Assembly (NCBI RefSeq): GCF_001723175.1
Contig: NC_064651.1
Coordinates: 2,604,001-2,668,000 of the forward strand
Length of the DNA: 64,000 nucleotides
Source of the DNA: Penicillium oxalicum
Taxonomy: Eukaryota > Ascomycota > Eurotiomycetes > Eurotiales > Aspergillaceae
Direction: 5' to 3'
Positions 34,901-45,631 of the stretch are shown in pieces. The position numbers and the translations under genes are program-made. Each line of letters begins with the position of its first letter. Position 1 is the stretch's first letter. The notes beneath the pieces were generated by a model, which saw nothing but the letters and a program-made list of their open reading frames with translations, was not told the origin of the DNA and ran no database searches.

Positions 34901-36090
34901 GAGCAATCCAGCTGCTCTCCCCTCCCTCCCCAGGACTCGTGTCTCATCTTTTGCTCAACTTGACAGGTCTCTGCACTGTGTCATCTAGTGGCAACTTTGA
35001 TACTCTGATCCATTTGGAAGTTCATCTCTGCCGACCCTGTTTTAGGGGGGGAGCAGGGGTTACGCTGGGCTCCATCATAGGGGGTGGGTCTGGGGGGCGT
35101 GTGGCCTGTACTGTACAGTATTAGAGAGTCTCGTACAAGGACTCAGAGTCGCGTCCACATCACAAGAGAAAGAGACCGGACGGGGTATCGGTATATCATG
35201 TCACTGTACATGTGAAATGAAACAGGGAGGCCTCGTGGTCTCTATAGGCTGAGCGGACTCAGTCACGTACCTCTGGACATTCTTCCAACCTTCTAGCTCG
35301 TCCACCAAGACCGGGTGGTTGGGACCGCTCCCCACGGAGTCCTGCTTGGTTCTGGAAGGACAAGGTTTGCTGCGTTCTCCATATCTCCACTGGTATGGTA
35401 CTCCCTGCGCCGTGTAGAGACGAGGTCCCAAAACCTTTGGATGGGAATTGAACCGGGAGTAACCAACTCATGTAAACATCAGCACAATGTGTTTTTGGAC
35501 CAGGTAGTCATATGAGTATGTATTCACCGGTCGATGCCTCGAGTTATTTGCCCCTCCGTGACCTCTTGACTCTGCCCTCTGGAGTTTCCATTGCGACTCA
35601 AGAATCGGACAACCCTGGTTGTTCCGATACAGCCTATCAAGGTGATTCTCAAAAACCCTCCCCCCAGTCAATATAATTTACCCGTATGATGTATCACGCC
35701 CTTACACAATACTAACTGGGTCAATACAGAAACTCAGTGTCATGATTAGTGGATCACAAAGTCCACACCAGCGGGTACGGTACCCTTAATATGTTTCCAC
35801 CCTGTTCCGAGATCCCATCTGTGATTGGCCAATCACTATGTTTCAGCCATGTGGCCGGATGCGCTAGGGACTAAACGGGAGGGAGGGATCATGATGAGGG
35901 TGACGACGGCGAGCAGAGAGATGAAGCTGACAAGTCCATTTTATTTCCCCATAAGCGATGCAATCACACATTTGCAGGTCTCATGCATGCTTTGAATATC
36001 ATCCATTCCTGCAAGACCAAGGTGTCATTACAAGCTCATTGAGTTGATTGCCACAAACGGTGGCAACGGAAAAAAAAGGCTTGATTAGAG

Positions 36091-36102
36091 CCCCCCCCCC
36101 CC
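36091..36102 (+). repeat. C homopolymer (12 bases)
   Basis: Uninterrupted C run in the gene-poor region. Confidence 0.8.
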
Positions 36103-36428
36103 TTTCCTTCTTAGTGAATATCAAGCCGAAGGGTACGACATCGGAATGCAGCGATCGGGACAAAAAAAAAACAGGACGGACCAGACCCAAGTTTGGGGCC
36201 CACCGTCCAACCATAGAGACCTGTTGTCGGCAATCCTCTTGGAGATCACTAGCTCACACTCAAAGCCTCGTGACATGTAAATCCTCCTCCGCTGATCCTG
36301 GTGAGCTAGAAGGATGATCGCTGCCGTTTAGTCGGATTCCGAGGTTTGTCTGCTGCGTCTTGCACATGCATCTCCCACCATCAAGTCGATACTGTGAGGT
36401 AATTGACATTTCCCGCCGTTATGTGCGG

Positions 36429-36446
36429 GAGAGAGAGAGAGAGAGA
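36429..36446 (+). repeat. GA dinucleotide microsatellite
   Basis: About nine tandem GA units in the gene-poor region. Confidence 0.8.
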
Positions 36447-37279
36447 CAACCTTCCAGTCTTAGCCTGACGTGAGATTTCCGTCCGAGTCATCAAAGCTTA
36501 AAGCCAGGACACCCAGGAATCGAGTATTCACAAGATGGAAATCCCCCAGTAATAAACAAGACTGTCGATACAGTAAGCCTCACGGGCAGCGAATCATCAT
36601 GACCGTCTCTTCTACAGTATTTATTTGGTTTTTATTTATTTATTTTTCCAAAAGGAATCAACTTCCTCTTTCTCTAGTGGTGGGGCTCTTGGGCCCATCT
36701 CATCGGCCCATTGGTACACACTAGAGCCGCGCTAGAATCCGTATCGAACAACAAAAAAAAAAGCGACCTAGCGGATTGAAGATGCACTGAATTCGATTGG
36801 ATGGGAGATTGCACGTAGACTGAAGAGTCAAGAGTATATGAGAGATTCTCTGAGATAGAGTATAGAACTACAATATGTGCAAGTTGCACGGTAATATACG
36901 CCCGGCTGAGGTCTCTTCTGGAGCGCACCTTGACGATTTAGACGGGAGACCCTTTTAGCTTCTAGGGTTCGATCTATCTCCGCCGAGGGACCTCAACCAT
37001 CCCAACGCTTGTCTTGTTCGAAGCGGCAGGACAACTGAACAAGGACGACAAAGCCCCAGTATAAACATCAAAAATTACTGTCGTTCGAGGCTATCGCTTA
37101 GTGAGGGCCTTGTTCGGGGTCCCATAATTGAGTTAGGAAGGCGGTTTTTCGACCCGGTGGATTTCCGCCGTTGTCCGCGCCGGCCCCCTGGCTCCCGACT
37201 TTCCCCCGTTTCCCTCAGGGATCCAGGACGCGTTCTCCATATAATATCATCCGAGACAAATTACACTCCCCCATTCATA

Positions 37280-37297
37280 GGGGGGGGGGGGGGGGGG
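37280..37297 (+). repeat. G homopolymer (18 bases)
   Basis: Uninterrupted run of 18 G on the plus strand, 2.4 kb from the C23 tract and of opposite base on this strand. Confidence 0.85.
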
Positions 37298-37687
37298 TTG
37301 TCTATTGGTTATCTTGACGATCCCTGGTCGGTGGGAGTGGATAGGAACTCCAACTGACAGGGATGTCTTCCCGTCAAGTCATGGACACAGATTAAGATTA
37401 AACAGGAAGCAGATGAGAGAGAAAAGTAAGAAACGAGAAAGACAGAGAGAGGGAGCCCCCCTATTGAGGAATCCCTGTCAGAAAATCAATATCACCCATG
37501 AAGCTTATGACGCGGGAACCATAATAAGCTTTGTGGCCCAAAGGGAAAAACAGAAAGACCCCGAGAATCTCTCCTCGCGTACGGGATGATTCCGCGGTCG
37601 CCGGGGATGTACAAACGAATGTCGAGGGACCGACTCCAGCGTTGATTCCATCGTCCGCTACGGGCTCACGCTCATTCTCATTGCCGG

Positions 37688-38753
37688 ATGATTGTCTACA
37701 TGAGAAGCCTGGAAACCGTTGCAAAGGTCCCGTCTTCGACCCGATCCAACGTCCCAACGCCACGGGGGTGGTGCTGGGTCAGCTCTTCCAATCAGAAGTG
37801 GGCGCACCACATCGGGTTCCTGAATCTGCTCGCGGACGCGTCTCCAGTCCGGCTGTATGCATTAGTCCTCCCGCTGGGAGAGTACCAAAGTTTGACTGGC
37901 GAATCCGCTGGAGTGCATGAACGGTACGTTGGGGCCCCTTTGTCTTCAACCCCGGTCGATCATCCAATCGTAGTCATTTGTGCTTCGCTGGTGAATGAGT
38001 CCAATCATTCAATTGGGGGAGTGAGCATACCTACTGGAAACAGCGATGATCTTTCCGATCAATCCTGGAGTGGATTGAAAATGGGACCTTGGGGCTCAAA
38101 GGTCCCCCGGCAGAGCTTCCAGAGAGCCGAGTGCGGATAGGTATACCGTGCTTCAATCATTGAGAGACTCGGTCGTTCTCTTCAGTTCAGTCAATTTCCC
38201 ATTCGTCGGACTCGAGGGTGCCTTACAGCCCACAGAATGTATGTCGCACACCAAGCCTGCAGCGGGTATGCACATTCCACAATGGATTCAGACCTTTCCA
38301 AATTACCCGTCCAGCCATCTAGGGCGGGCGTCGGACACTCGGTCGGTGGCAAGAGGTGCGGTAAGGACCAAGGATGTCCCGGGACTTGGGATGCATTTCG
38401 TGCATTGCCGGGTCGAGGTCGAGGGATCGCAAGGTGATCCCAACGCCAACCATCTCTCCCCCCCGTCCTCGTACTTTGACGTGGATTCCAATGAGGCAGA
38501 GCCGGGAACCCTTGCCGTGGCGAACATGAACTCATTACCTCGATCTCCAGACAGGGTATCTTGCAGAGGCAGTACTTTTGACACATATGATATGGATGAG
38601 ATGGGTACGGGTAGAACATTCTGGACCAACACTGGTCAAGATGGATTTGCGTTCATGTGTGATTTGCGCGGTCATCGCACTTACGAGTCAGTGGTCTATC
38701 CTTGCCCGATCATCCTCGCGGATTGCTTTGCAACCTTGTGCCATGTAATGTGA
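37688..38753 (+). other. Two consecutive unrecognised open frames (150 and 201 codons)
   Basis: Frames 37688-38140 and 38148-38753 follow each other on the plus strand with a gap of only seven bases, but in different frames. The second contains GTGRTFWTNTGQDGFAFMCD and reads like ordinary protein in composition. I recognise no family. There is no clear splice pair joining the two, and shadow frames exist on the other strand. They could be a young or decayed gene, or chance open frames in GC-balanced DNA. Confidence 0.2.
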
Positions 38754-40584
38754 GGGTCTATTGATGTGGCAAATTACATACTGCCAATGTCATCACCTCA
38801 TCTCTTCAGCAGCAGAAGGTGGGGTGGATTTTCCTTTTGCAGCAGATCAACCACGGGAAATAATAGGGAGACTTGCGCGTATGAATATACCAAAACAAAC
38901 TGTGGGCCATCAGATGGGTCCATGGCTACCAGGGTACCTAGCCTGGATTGGCCAAGCCAGTTGAATGGGATTTTCTCGTCGGCAATCTACTGGAAATATG
39001 GACATTCTACAGAGTATATTCTGCACAGGGTCGACCATCTTCGACAAATTCATGGAGATGGGCTGCATTTTACCATTTCTCACAAAGACAACTAACGCTG
39101 AAGATTGCTACATCCAGTATACTACGGTGCGGTATAAACACCGGGAATCCATGGGAAGGACAGGAAGATCCTGCGGGCGAATCCGACTCCACTAGAGGAA
39201 GTCTTCTGGAACAATGTGGGAACCTGGACCTCTACCGTAGCGCCTGACGCTTGACGTTTCCAATTTCCTTCCGTATTCCTCGGTATGGACGATGGAGTCA
39301 GCGTCCAAGTTTCCGTTCGAGCAGCCCATTCGATCATGTGAGACACCCCTACTACAAAGGTACGAATTAGAACTGAATTGGGTCTAGAACGCTTTTCTTG
39401 CTATCTCATAGACCCGATGCTCTAGTGCAGTTAGTGTGACGACCCTATGGTCACACAGGATACAGCTATACACACTGTGAGTATACAGCTTGCTGAGAGC
39501 CCCAAGCAGACTGCGGCCACCAACCCTATCCGTGAGGGGGGCAAAAATACATAGCTCCGCAAGGTGCCGTGCAAATCCGCTATGGACTCTTCTCCGAGCA
39601 CGTTTCAAATCGACCCGGAATACGGACAGGATGCTTATTGAGGCTGCGTGAAAGAACTGCCGACCCGTCAGATAGAGTAGGAACATCTCCTTTGAAGATT
39701 CTTCTAGAAGGATGCGGGTAGCGTACCTCGTCCTACTACTCAGTGGGATTGTACTCTTCGGTCATGATCGCCTCCACACACGCGTCCTTTTAGTTGGATC
39801 TCATGATTTCGTGTACGGAGAGAGGGGGGAGGAGGACTCTTGACCATGATTTTTGGATGATACTATTTTTTTTTACTTATTCTATGGTTATTCTTTTCTT
39901 AGTTTTCGGTTGGCGCTCAAACCATCCAATTCTGATAAGGGGATGTATGTATATCTCCGTCCCTGAGACCGAACTTGGACCGGTTAAGCCTTGATGTCGA
40001 TCTACAGGCTATTTGTCTTTCCGACGACGATCAATGATCCGCGTCAAAGTACACATGGGATCATTGCAACAGACCAGTTGTTGATCCTTGGGAATGACCC
40101 CCCCAAATTGAGGAACTTGAGAGATAAGCATCACCTGCGCCATTCATACACTAGTATACCATGTGGTACAATTCTGTCGCATGTTTCAATGGCCATTGGA
40201 TGCCATCTTGGCACCAGAATCCGGTGTCTCGGGAGCGGTTTCTCTCTCGCGCATTTGCCTCTCTGCCGCGGATCTCTCACCTTGCAGCTCAAATCTCGAT
40301 CAGATCTAGCGGGGTGTTGACGTGAAACTCGTATTCATCAGAATCCTGTGAGTGGAAGGTCGCCGCACAGTCAACAAGATATGAGAGAACTTCCAATGCA
40401 TCCTGGTGATACCAAGACGTCTTCGTCTGACTCTCCCTGTCTGCGGTCAGCGTTACAATCATACATGACAAAGCTCCAGTACTCTTGAGACCACTTCCGG
40501 CTGACGCCACTTTTGGATCCCACAATGCCGAAAGTACTTAATCAATCTCCGTCATGATAATTTGAGGCAAAAAAGAAACAAAAA

Positions 40585-40625
40585 AACAATAAACAATAAT
40601 TTTTTTTTAAAAAAAAATACATAAA
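40585..40625. repeat. A/T homopolymer tract with a T9/A9 inverted arrangement
   Basis: A run of about nine T directly followed by about nine A lies within an 80-base A-rich tract. The two runs are self-complementary and could act as a nucleosome-free or terminator-like element; no gene is next to it. Confidence 0.5.
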
Positions 40626-43201
40626 TAAAGGGACCATCGAAACGGATGGGTCTCACCAGAACGCCTCCTCCCTCCCCCCTGGGGCTTCGGAATTGTCAAC
40701 ACAGCTTCCGCGACCACTCACAATTCCACGGCTCTTGCTTCCAGAAGGCCTGAGTTTCCCAATTGCCTGGACTTTGGGTTCGGCTAGTGGAGATCGACCG
40801 GGGGAAGGAAAGTAGGAGGAGAAAGAGGTTGGGAGTCATGTGTCGCCCACTCGCGACTCTCTCTCTCTCTATCTCTCTTTCTGGCTTTTATTTTTTTTTC
40901 AGTCGTTTTTGTTTTGTCAAGGTCCTGGAATGGGAAACAATCCTCCGTCCAGTCTGGTGACATTGTGGAAGTGGAATATCGGGTAGAGAAAGATAAAACA
41001 ACAACAACAAAAAAACAAAAAGAACTCTCCCGGTCCAGGCCCAGACTCGGATCATTTTCCGTTTTTCTGTCTACCTGAGTGCCTAGATGTCAACATCGAT
41101 CAACAAACGATACCTTCGAGGAGGTGCAGTAGTAGGTTTCCTACGTAAGTATTGATCACTTGAGACCTCTTCCGCCATCGGGACCCGGTTACTCACCGGG
41201 AGATGCAATCCCCCCAAGCCAGCTGAATGGCAGTGCTCAAGGTGTGGCTGATATTTGATTGAAGATGTATAATTGTTAATTGATCTGCTACTACTCATAC
41301 GTATACCGTGGACCTTGTACCATCTCACTCTCGTCAATCTGCATTGACCCCCTTCGGATCGCTACGTGTGCCTGAATCATCAGGCGTGAATGCGAGCCAG
41401 ATACACATCGTTTCTCGCAGAGTTCGTACTTCTGTCTTCCAATGATTCCTCCAGAGGATTCGACAGACATCATCGCGAGGAGTAAGTCTTTGTGAAAAGT
41501 ACGACTCCTCATCAAGTTCCGGTCCAGTCGGCATGTGATCTCCAACTCGACCAATCCCCATTGAATCATACCCAGCTGGGACTGTAGCTTGTCGGTGGCA
41601 GTTGGCCGGATCCTCTGTGTATGTGACCCATCATATATGGATTCTATAGATTCAAGTTAAATCCACGGGCAATGCCATGTACTTGTGTACCTTGGTACGA
41701 CTCCTCATCTCCAGCCCCCCGAGCCGGGCCGGTGCCGTAAGCCTCAAAACTCCTCCAGGATCCAACAATAGTCAGAAACTACTCCCCCTTCTCAAGAGCA
41801 CAAACACCTCGAAAAAGGACAAATAACCTCCCGTCTCGCCTGAAAAGCTACAACTACGCACTCGGCCTGGGCTACGGACCTACACATCCACCATATCAGA
41901 TCGTCCTCCTACCACCAGTACCTATACCAAGCACCCAACATGTCGGATCTCGGCTGCAGCCGACCGACACTTGACTCGCATGCAGATGCAGGAAGAAGAA
42001 TCCCCGTCCCGAACGCCGAACAGATCAATTAGATCTACATGATCCATCCTCAGGAGAGGGTGGTCAAAAAAGGTTCCCCGGGCTTTGATTGCATGGATAG
42101 AGATCGCACTGCAGAGCGGAATTGTGCAAGGAACCTGGCCAATCGGACTTGGTTTGACGGGCTGGACAGGACTGCATGTACATGTGTAGATCCAGAGGCG
42201 TAGATCGAGGTTGCATGTCATTTCAGCCTTGAAAACCGATCAGGTAGATTTGGAATTGAAAAAAGAAAAGAAAAATCAGGATCAAGCTGTACTTTGTGCA
42301 TGCTCCAATCGGAAATGGAATTGGGGTGTGGTTTCTGGTCCTTTTTCTTTTCACTTTCCTTCTCTTTTATTGTTCAAGAAAAAATGGAGATATTCCAAAT
42401 CTTGGTTTCCATTCTCTCGGATTTGATGCATCTGTGGTGTGGTTTTTTTTTTCTTCTTTTTTATTTCAGAAATTACAGGGACCTCGTCGGAAGATCGAGA
42501 TGTAGCCGTGTGGTGCAGAATGATGAGTCGAGATTAGCTTTTCGATCGGACATTTTCTTATAGATCTTCTTCCTTTTCCGAGCGGATCTCTTTTCGAAAG
42601 TGTGCTTTAGTATCTCAGCTGCATCTGACCCTCTGCTGGATGAGCCAGGACGCCCTATGGCGTGTGGCTGAACGGAATATCATCACAGAAATCCAAGACT
42701 CATCGGAGATAGTTGACTTTCCACTGATTTGTCAAAGTAGAGCACACATCACCGACTGTGCGCAAGGTTTGCCACCTTGGTCATTTTGAGTATAGGAGAG
42801 AAACTGGAGGAAGATGCAGGAAGTACTGCCACGACGGTCAGTTGTGTAGCAAAGAAGCTCGAGTTCTTCAGTTGCCAGCTCTATTGCTGACAGTACTGCA
42901 CATATGCTTCGATGTTGAGTACAGAAACAAGTTTACTTGGCATTGCACAGATTCCAACGATGCCCTTTCGTACATGACTCGTCAAGTCATTGGATTCATG
43001 AAATATTCCAGAAAAATACCAGGTCTCATTATTTGATTATGGTCGGCTTTATGAATGGAGTCATAAAAGCCTGCGGTGGGCATGTGTCACATCGCCTGCC
43101 CAGGTGCCTATAGTATGTGCACATTGCTCATTTCATGTAACTTGTGTTTTCGTGCCCACAATACGCTCGGCGAAGATGGGAAACTCTTCCCATGAGGCCC
43201 C

Positions 43202-44812
43202 TCACGAGCATGATTGCATTGTGGAGTAAGCCATTTCAAACTGCATATCACAAATCAGTCTCAACGCACAAAAATCCCCTGGGTACTGTTTGTCGATATG
43301 TGTCTGAATTTGTAAACACTCACCTGTTCATTTGTCTGACAGATCAGCACTCGCGGCCCATTGGAGGATGCCGGGGAAATGTCCTTGACCACCTCGTCAT
43401 CCTCTGGACCCTGTTCATTGGCCTTGGCCTCAATGGCAAAGCCGAGGCACTGACTCTTTTCCACCAGGACTTGCCGAAGAAGGGCACTTTTCTCGCCGAT
43501 GCCACCGGCAAAGACCAGCGCATCAACCTCGCCGCCCAATTTCAGGTAGTAGTTGCCAATGTATCCCAGCATTCGGTCGACGACGATATCAAAGGCGAGC
43601 TTGTGAGCTTCAGAGGGGAACTTTTCCACAGCAATCTGTGCAAAGTCTGTGGTTCCAGTGAGAGCCTTCCATCCGGACTTTTTGTTCAGGATCTCCTCCG
43701 CCTGAAAATGGACGCGCAAAGCTTGGGTCAGTCATTGATCGGATAGAAGATCATCGAGTATCGGACTCACCGTGCTAATGTGCATTTCCTTGGTACTTGC
43801 GGGACTCAGTTTGCCCGCGTCGCTTGTGTAATGAAACACGAGGCTGGGATTGTCGAGCCTGTCAGAGAGAATTCTGCAAGACGAGTGTACTTTCACACAG
43901 ACTTACGAAGGATCAATATCGCCGCTGCGAGTCGCACCTGGTAGCCCCGATAAGGGAGTCAGACCCATCCTAGCCAGCCACGTCAGCCTCCAACTTGAAC
44001 AACCGATCTGGAAGCACAATCTCTCACGTCGTATCCACTGATTTCCCATCTTTAATGGCACACATTGAAGCTCCGCTTCCAATGTGCATGGCAATCACGT
44101 TGGTCTGCTCTTGAGGTTTCCCTAGAAATTGGGCGACGGAGCGCAGAATGAAAGAGTAGCTGATCCCATGGAATCCATACTTCCGTAGTCCATTGGCTTT
44201 GGCAATCTCCTGGTTGATCGGGTAGGTCTTGACGCAGTCAGGCAGGGTCTGATGAAAGGCCGAGTCGAAGCAGGTAATACTTTTGACGCTGGGCAGTTCC
44301 TTCTTGCACAGTCGTACAATTTCGAGCGCAGAGAAGTTGTGACTGAAGAAGGAAGATGGCAATGGGTACCAATTAGTTCAATCGTGAATCTGAAAGGATC
44401 TTGTCGGCACTGAGGTGTCGTCGAGCTTGGTCACATACAGCGGAGCCAGATCCTCCAATTTCTCCAGATGGTGAAGGGTGTCGTCGTTAATCTCCACGGC
44501 CTCGTGATACTCCCCCCCGTGTACGATGCGGTGGCAGATGTAGGCGAGGTCATGTTCGCTAGCCACCTCTGATAGCTCGGGATCCTTGAAGCAGCGTTGA
44601 AGGAGGTATTTGAAGGCATCTTGCGGAGTGCCCAATTCCTCCTCCAGCTCCTCTTTCACTTTGGTCTTTCCGTGCTGGTATTTGAAGGTGGGGGGAGGTG
44701 CTGTGATGCCCGAGATTTGAGCGTCGGCGATCTGCGGGGGATTTTCGCATGTATAAAAAGTGACTTTGACGGAGGAGGAGCCCGCATTGACAGCTAGGAT
44801 ATACTTCCCCAT
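43202..44812 (-). CDS. Acetate kinase
   Basis: Minus-strand exons are 44812-44439, 44342-44028, 43969-43907, 43858-43771, 43701-43324 and 43240-43202, giving 418 residues, the usual length. The enzyme interconverts acetyl-phosphate plus ADP with acetate plus ATP, probably in the cytosol. Family motifs in order: VNAGSSSVKVTFY near the start; HRIVHGGEYHEAV; FDSAFHQTLPD; YGFHGISYSFIL; the active-site and nucleotide loop MHIGSGASMCAIKDGKS; MGLTPLSGLPGATRSGDIDP spanning the second junction; and FAGGIGEKS near the C-terminus. The last exon encodes only 12 residues (FEMAYSTMQSCS) and was chosen because it continues the conserved QTNEQ in phase. The gene diverges from phosphoketolase across 819 bases, so both ends of the phosphoketolase-acetate kinase bypass are probably expressed together. 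Acetate kinase is uncommon in eukaryotes and, in fungi, known mainly as the partner of phosphoketolase. Confidence 0.95.
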
Positions 44813-45025
44813 GATTGACGGATGGAAATGAAATCGGGATCAAGTACTCTCTCTTTGAATTTGGATATGATGACTTCGCCCTTTGTCTTCATTGACAAAG
44901 AAGCTATGCTCGTTCGGAAGTCACCGCCGTGATTGATGACTTGACTCTGGTGGGACGATGGTCGGTAGCTGCGGAACAGCAGATGATGTCAGAGTCGTCG
45001 GGTCGGCTGGAGCCGAATCGCCGGG

Positions 45026-45032
45026 TGACGTC
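45026..45032 (+). promoter_or_regulatory. CRE/ATF-like site TGACGTC
   Basis: A near-palindromic bZIP-type half-palindrome match in the divergent promoter, eight bases from a candidate CreA site. Recognised by consensus only. Confidence 0.4.
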
Positions 45033-45039
45033 GGGTGCA

Positions 45040-45045
45040 GTGGGG
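45040..45045 (+). promoter_or_regulatory. Candidate CreA site (GTGGGG)
   Basis: Matches SYGGRG. A second copy lies at 45063-45068 in the same orientation, and paired CreA sites are the more functional arrangement in Aspergillus. Short consensus, so chance is possible. Confidence 0.35.
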
Positions 45046-45053
45046 CCACGCAG

Positions 45054-45058
45054 CCAAT
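45054..45058 (+). promoter_or_regulatory. CCAAT box
   Basis: A CCAAT pentamer between the two candidate CreA sites, where the fungal CBC/HAP complex could bind. Based on consensus and position only. Confidence 0.35.
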
Positions 45059-45631
45059 GAAAGTGGGGAGGACGAGACAGGGACGTGGTGGAAGTAAATA
45101 AACTTGCTGAGTACAAGCGTCTCTGTGCTTGCCAGACGGGCCCCTGTGGTCACCGTGGGTTGAGGGAGGTCAGATCTGAGTTGTCCCTCTTGCAAGGCTC
45201 GGAAGTGCGGGATGAGGAATGCAGGCTCCGAGGAAGACCGCCCAAAAAAAACAAACCTGGCCATGACATACAAATTAGGTCATTGCTTGGTCTGCTCAAT
45301 AGACATACTACCGTGACCTTAATGTATCTCGAATCGTCAATCAACCGCGTCGAGGTAGTTCATACCTCAGGCTAATCAAGTGGAGGTGTACCCTATTTAG
45401 CACTTGCACTCAATACCTGCTGAGCTCTCGCCGTTGTTCTTCATCTTTCTTGGAAGGCCCTGTTCCATATCGCACCAGACACAACTCCATTGTAACCTTC
45501 ACCTTTGGCTCGTGGGCCGAAGAATCAAACCTTACTTCTTTCTGTTCACACTGCCACGTGGATTTTCCTTCCCCTGCCAAGATTCCCAAGTCCTTGACCT
45601 GGAGATACCGAATCGCATATCGATAGCAGCC

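Larger units (their letters stand above)
28953..43201. other. 14.2-kb gene-poor region
   Basis: Between the Rab start codon and the acetate kinase stop codon I recognise no conserved protein gene. Base composition looks similar to the rest of the window, so this is not an obvious AT-rich, RIP-mutated transposon graveyard. Frames of 100-212 codons exist (for example 34486-35124 and 37688-38753), but none shows a known family. Pyrimidine-rich tracts lie near 33180-33250 and 33590-33790 on the plus strand and across 32500-33150 on the minus strand. Long C or G runs occur at 30607, 34878, 36091 and 37280. A possible very short spliced gene sits at about 32.0-32.2 kb on the minus strand. Confidence 0.5.
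44813..45631. promoter_or_regulatory. Shared divergent promoter of acetate kinase and phosphoketolase
   Basis: 819 bases separate the two start codons. Candidate sites cluster in the middle: a CRE/ATF-like TGACGTC at 45026-45032, two GTGGGG hexamers matching the CreA carbon-repression consensus (SYGGRG) at 45040-45045 and 45063-45068, and a CCAAT box at 45054-45058. These are consensus matches only. Their crowding within about 45 bases suggests joint control by carbon source, which is inference. Confidence 0.5.

Noticed and set aside
34486..35124. 212-codon open frame on the plus strand.
   Set aside because: It crosses the C23 tract (poly-Pro), has no family motif, and good alternative frames overlap it, so it looks like a chance open frame.
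35430..35470. Minus-strand GGTTCAATTCC resembling a tRNA T-arm (B box).
   Set aside because: Only about two stem pairs form beside the loop, and no A box or acceptor stem is found at the right distance.
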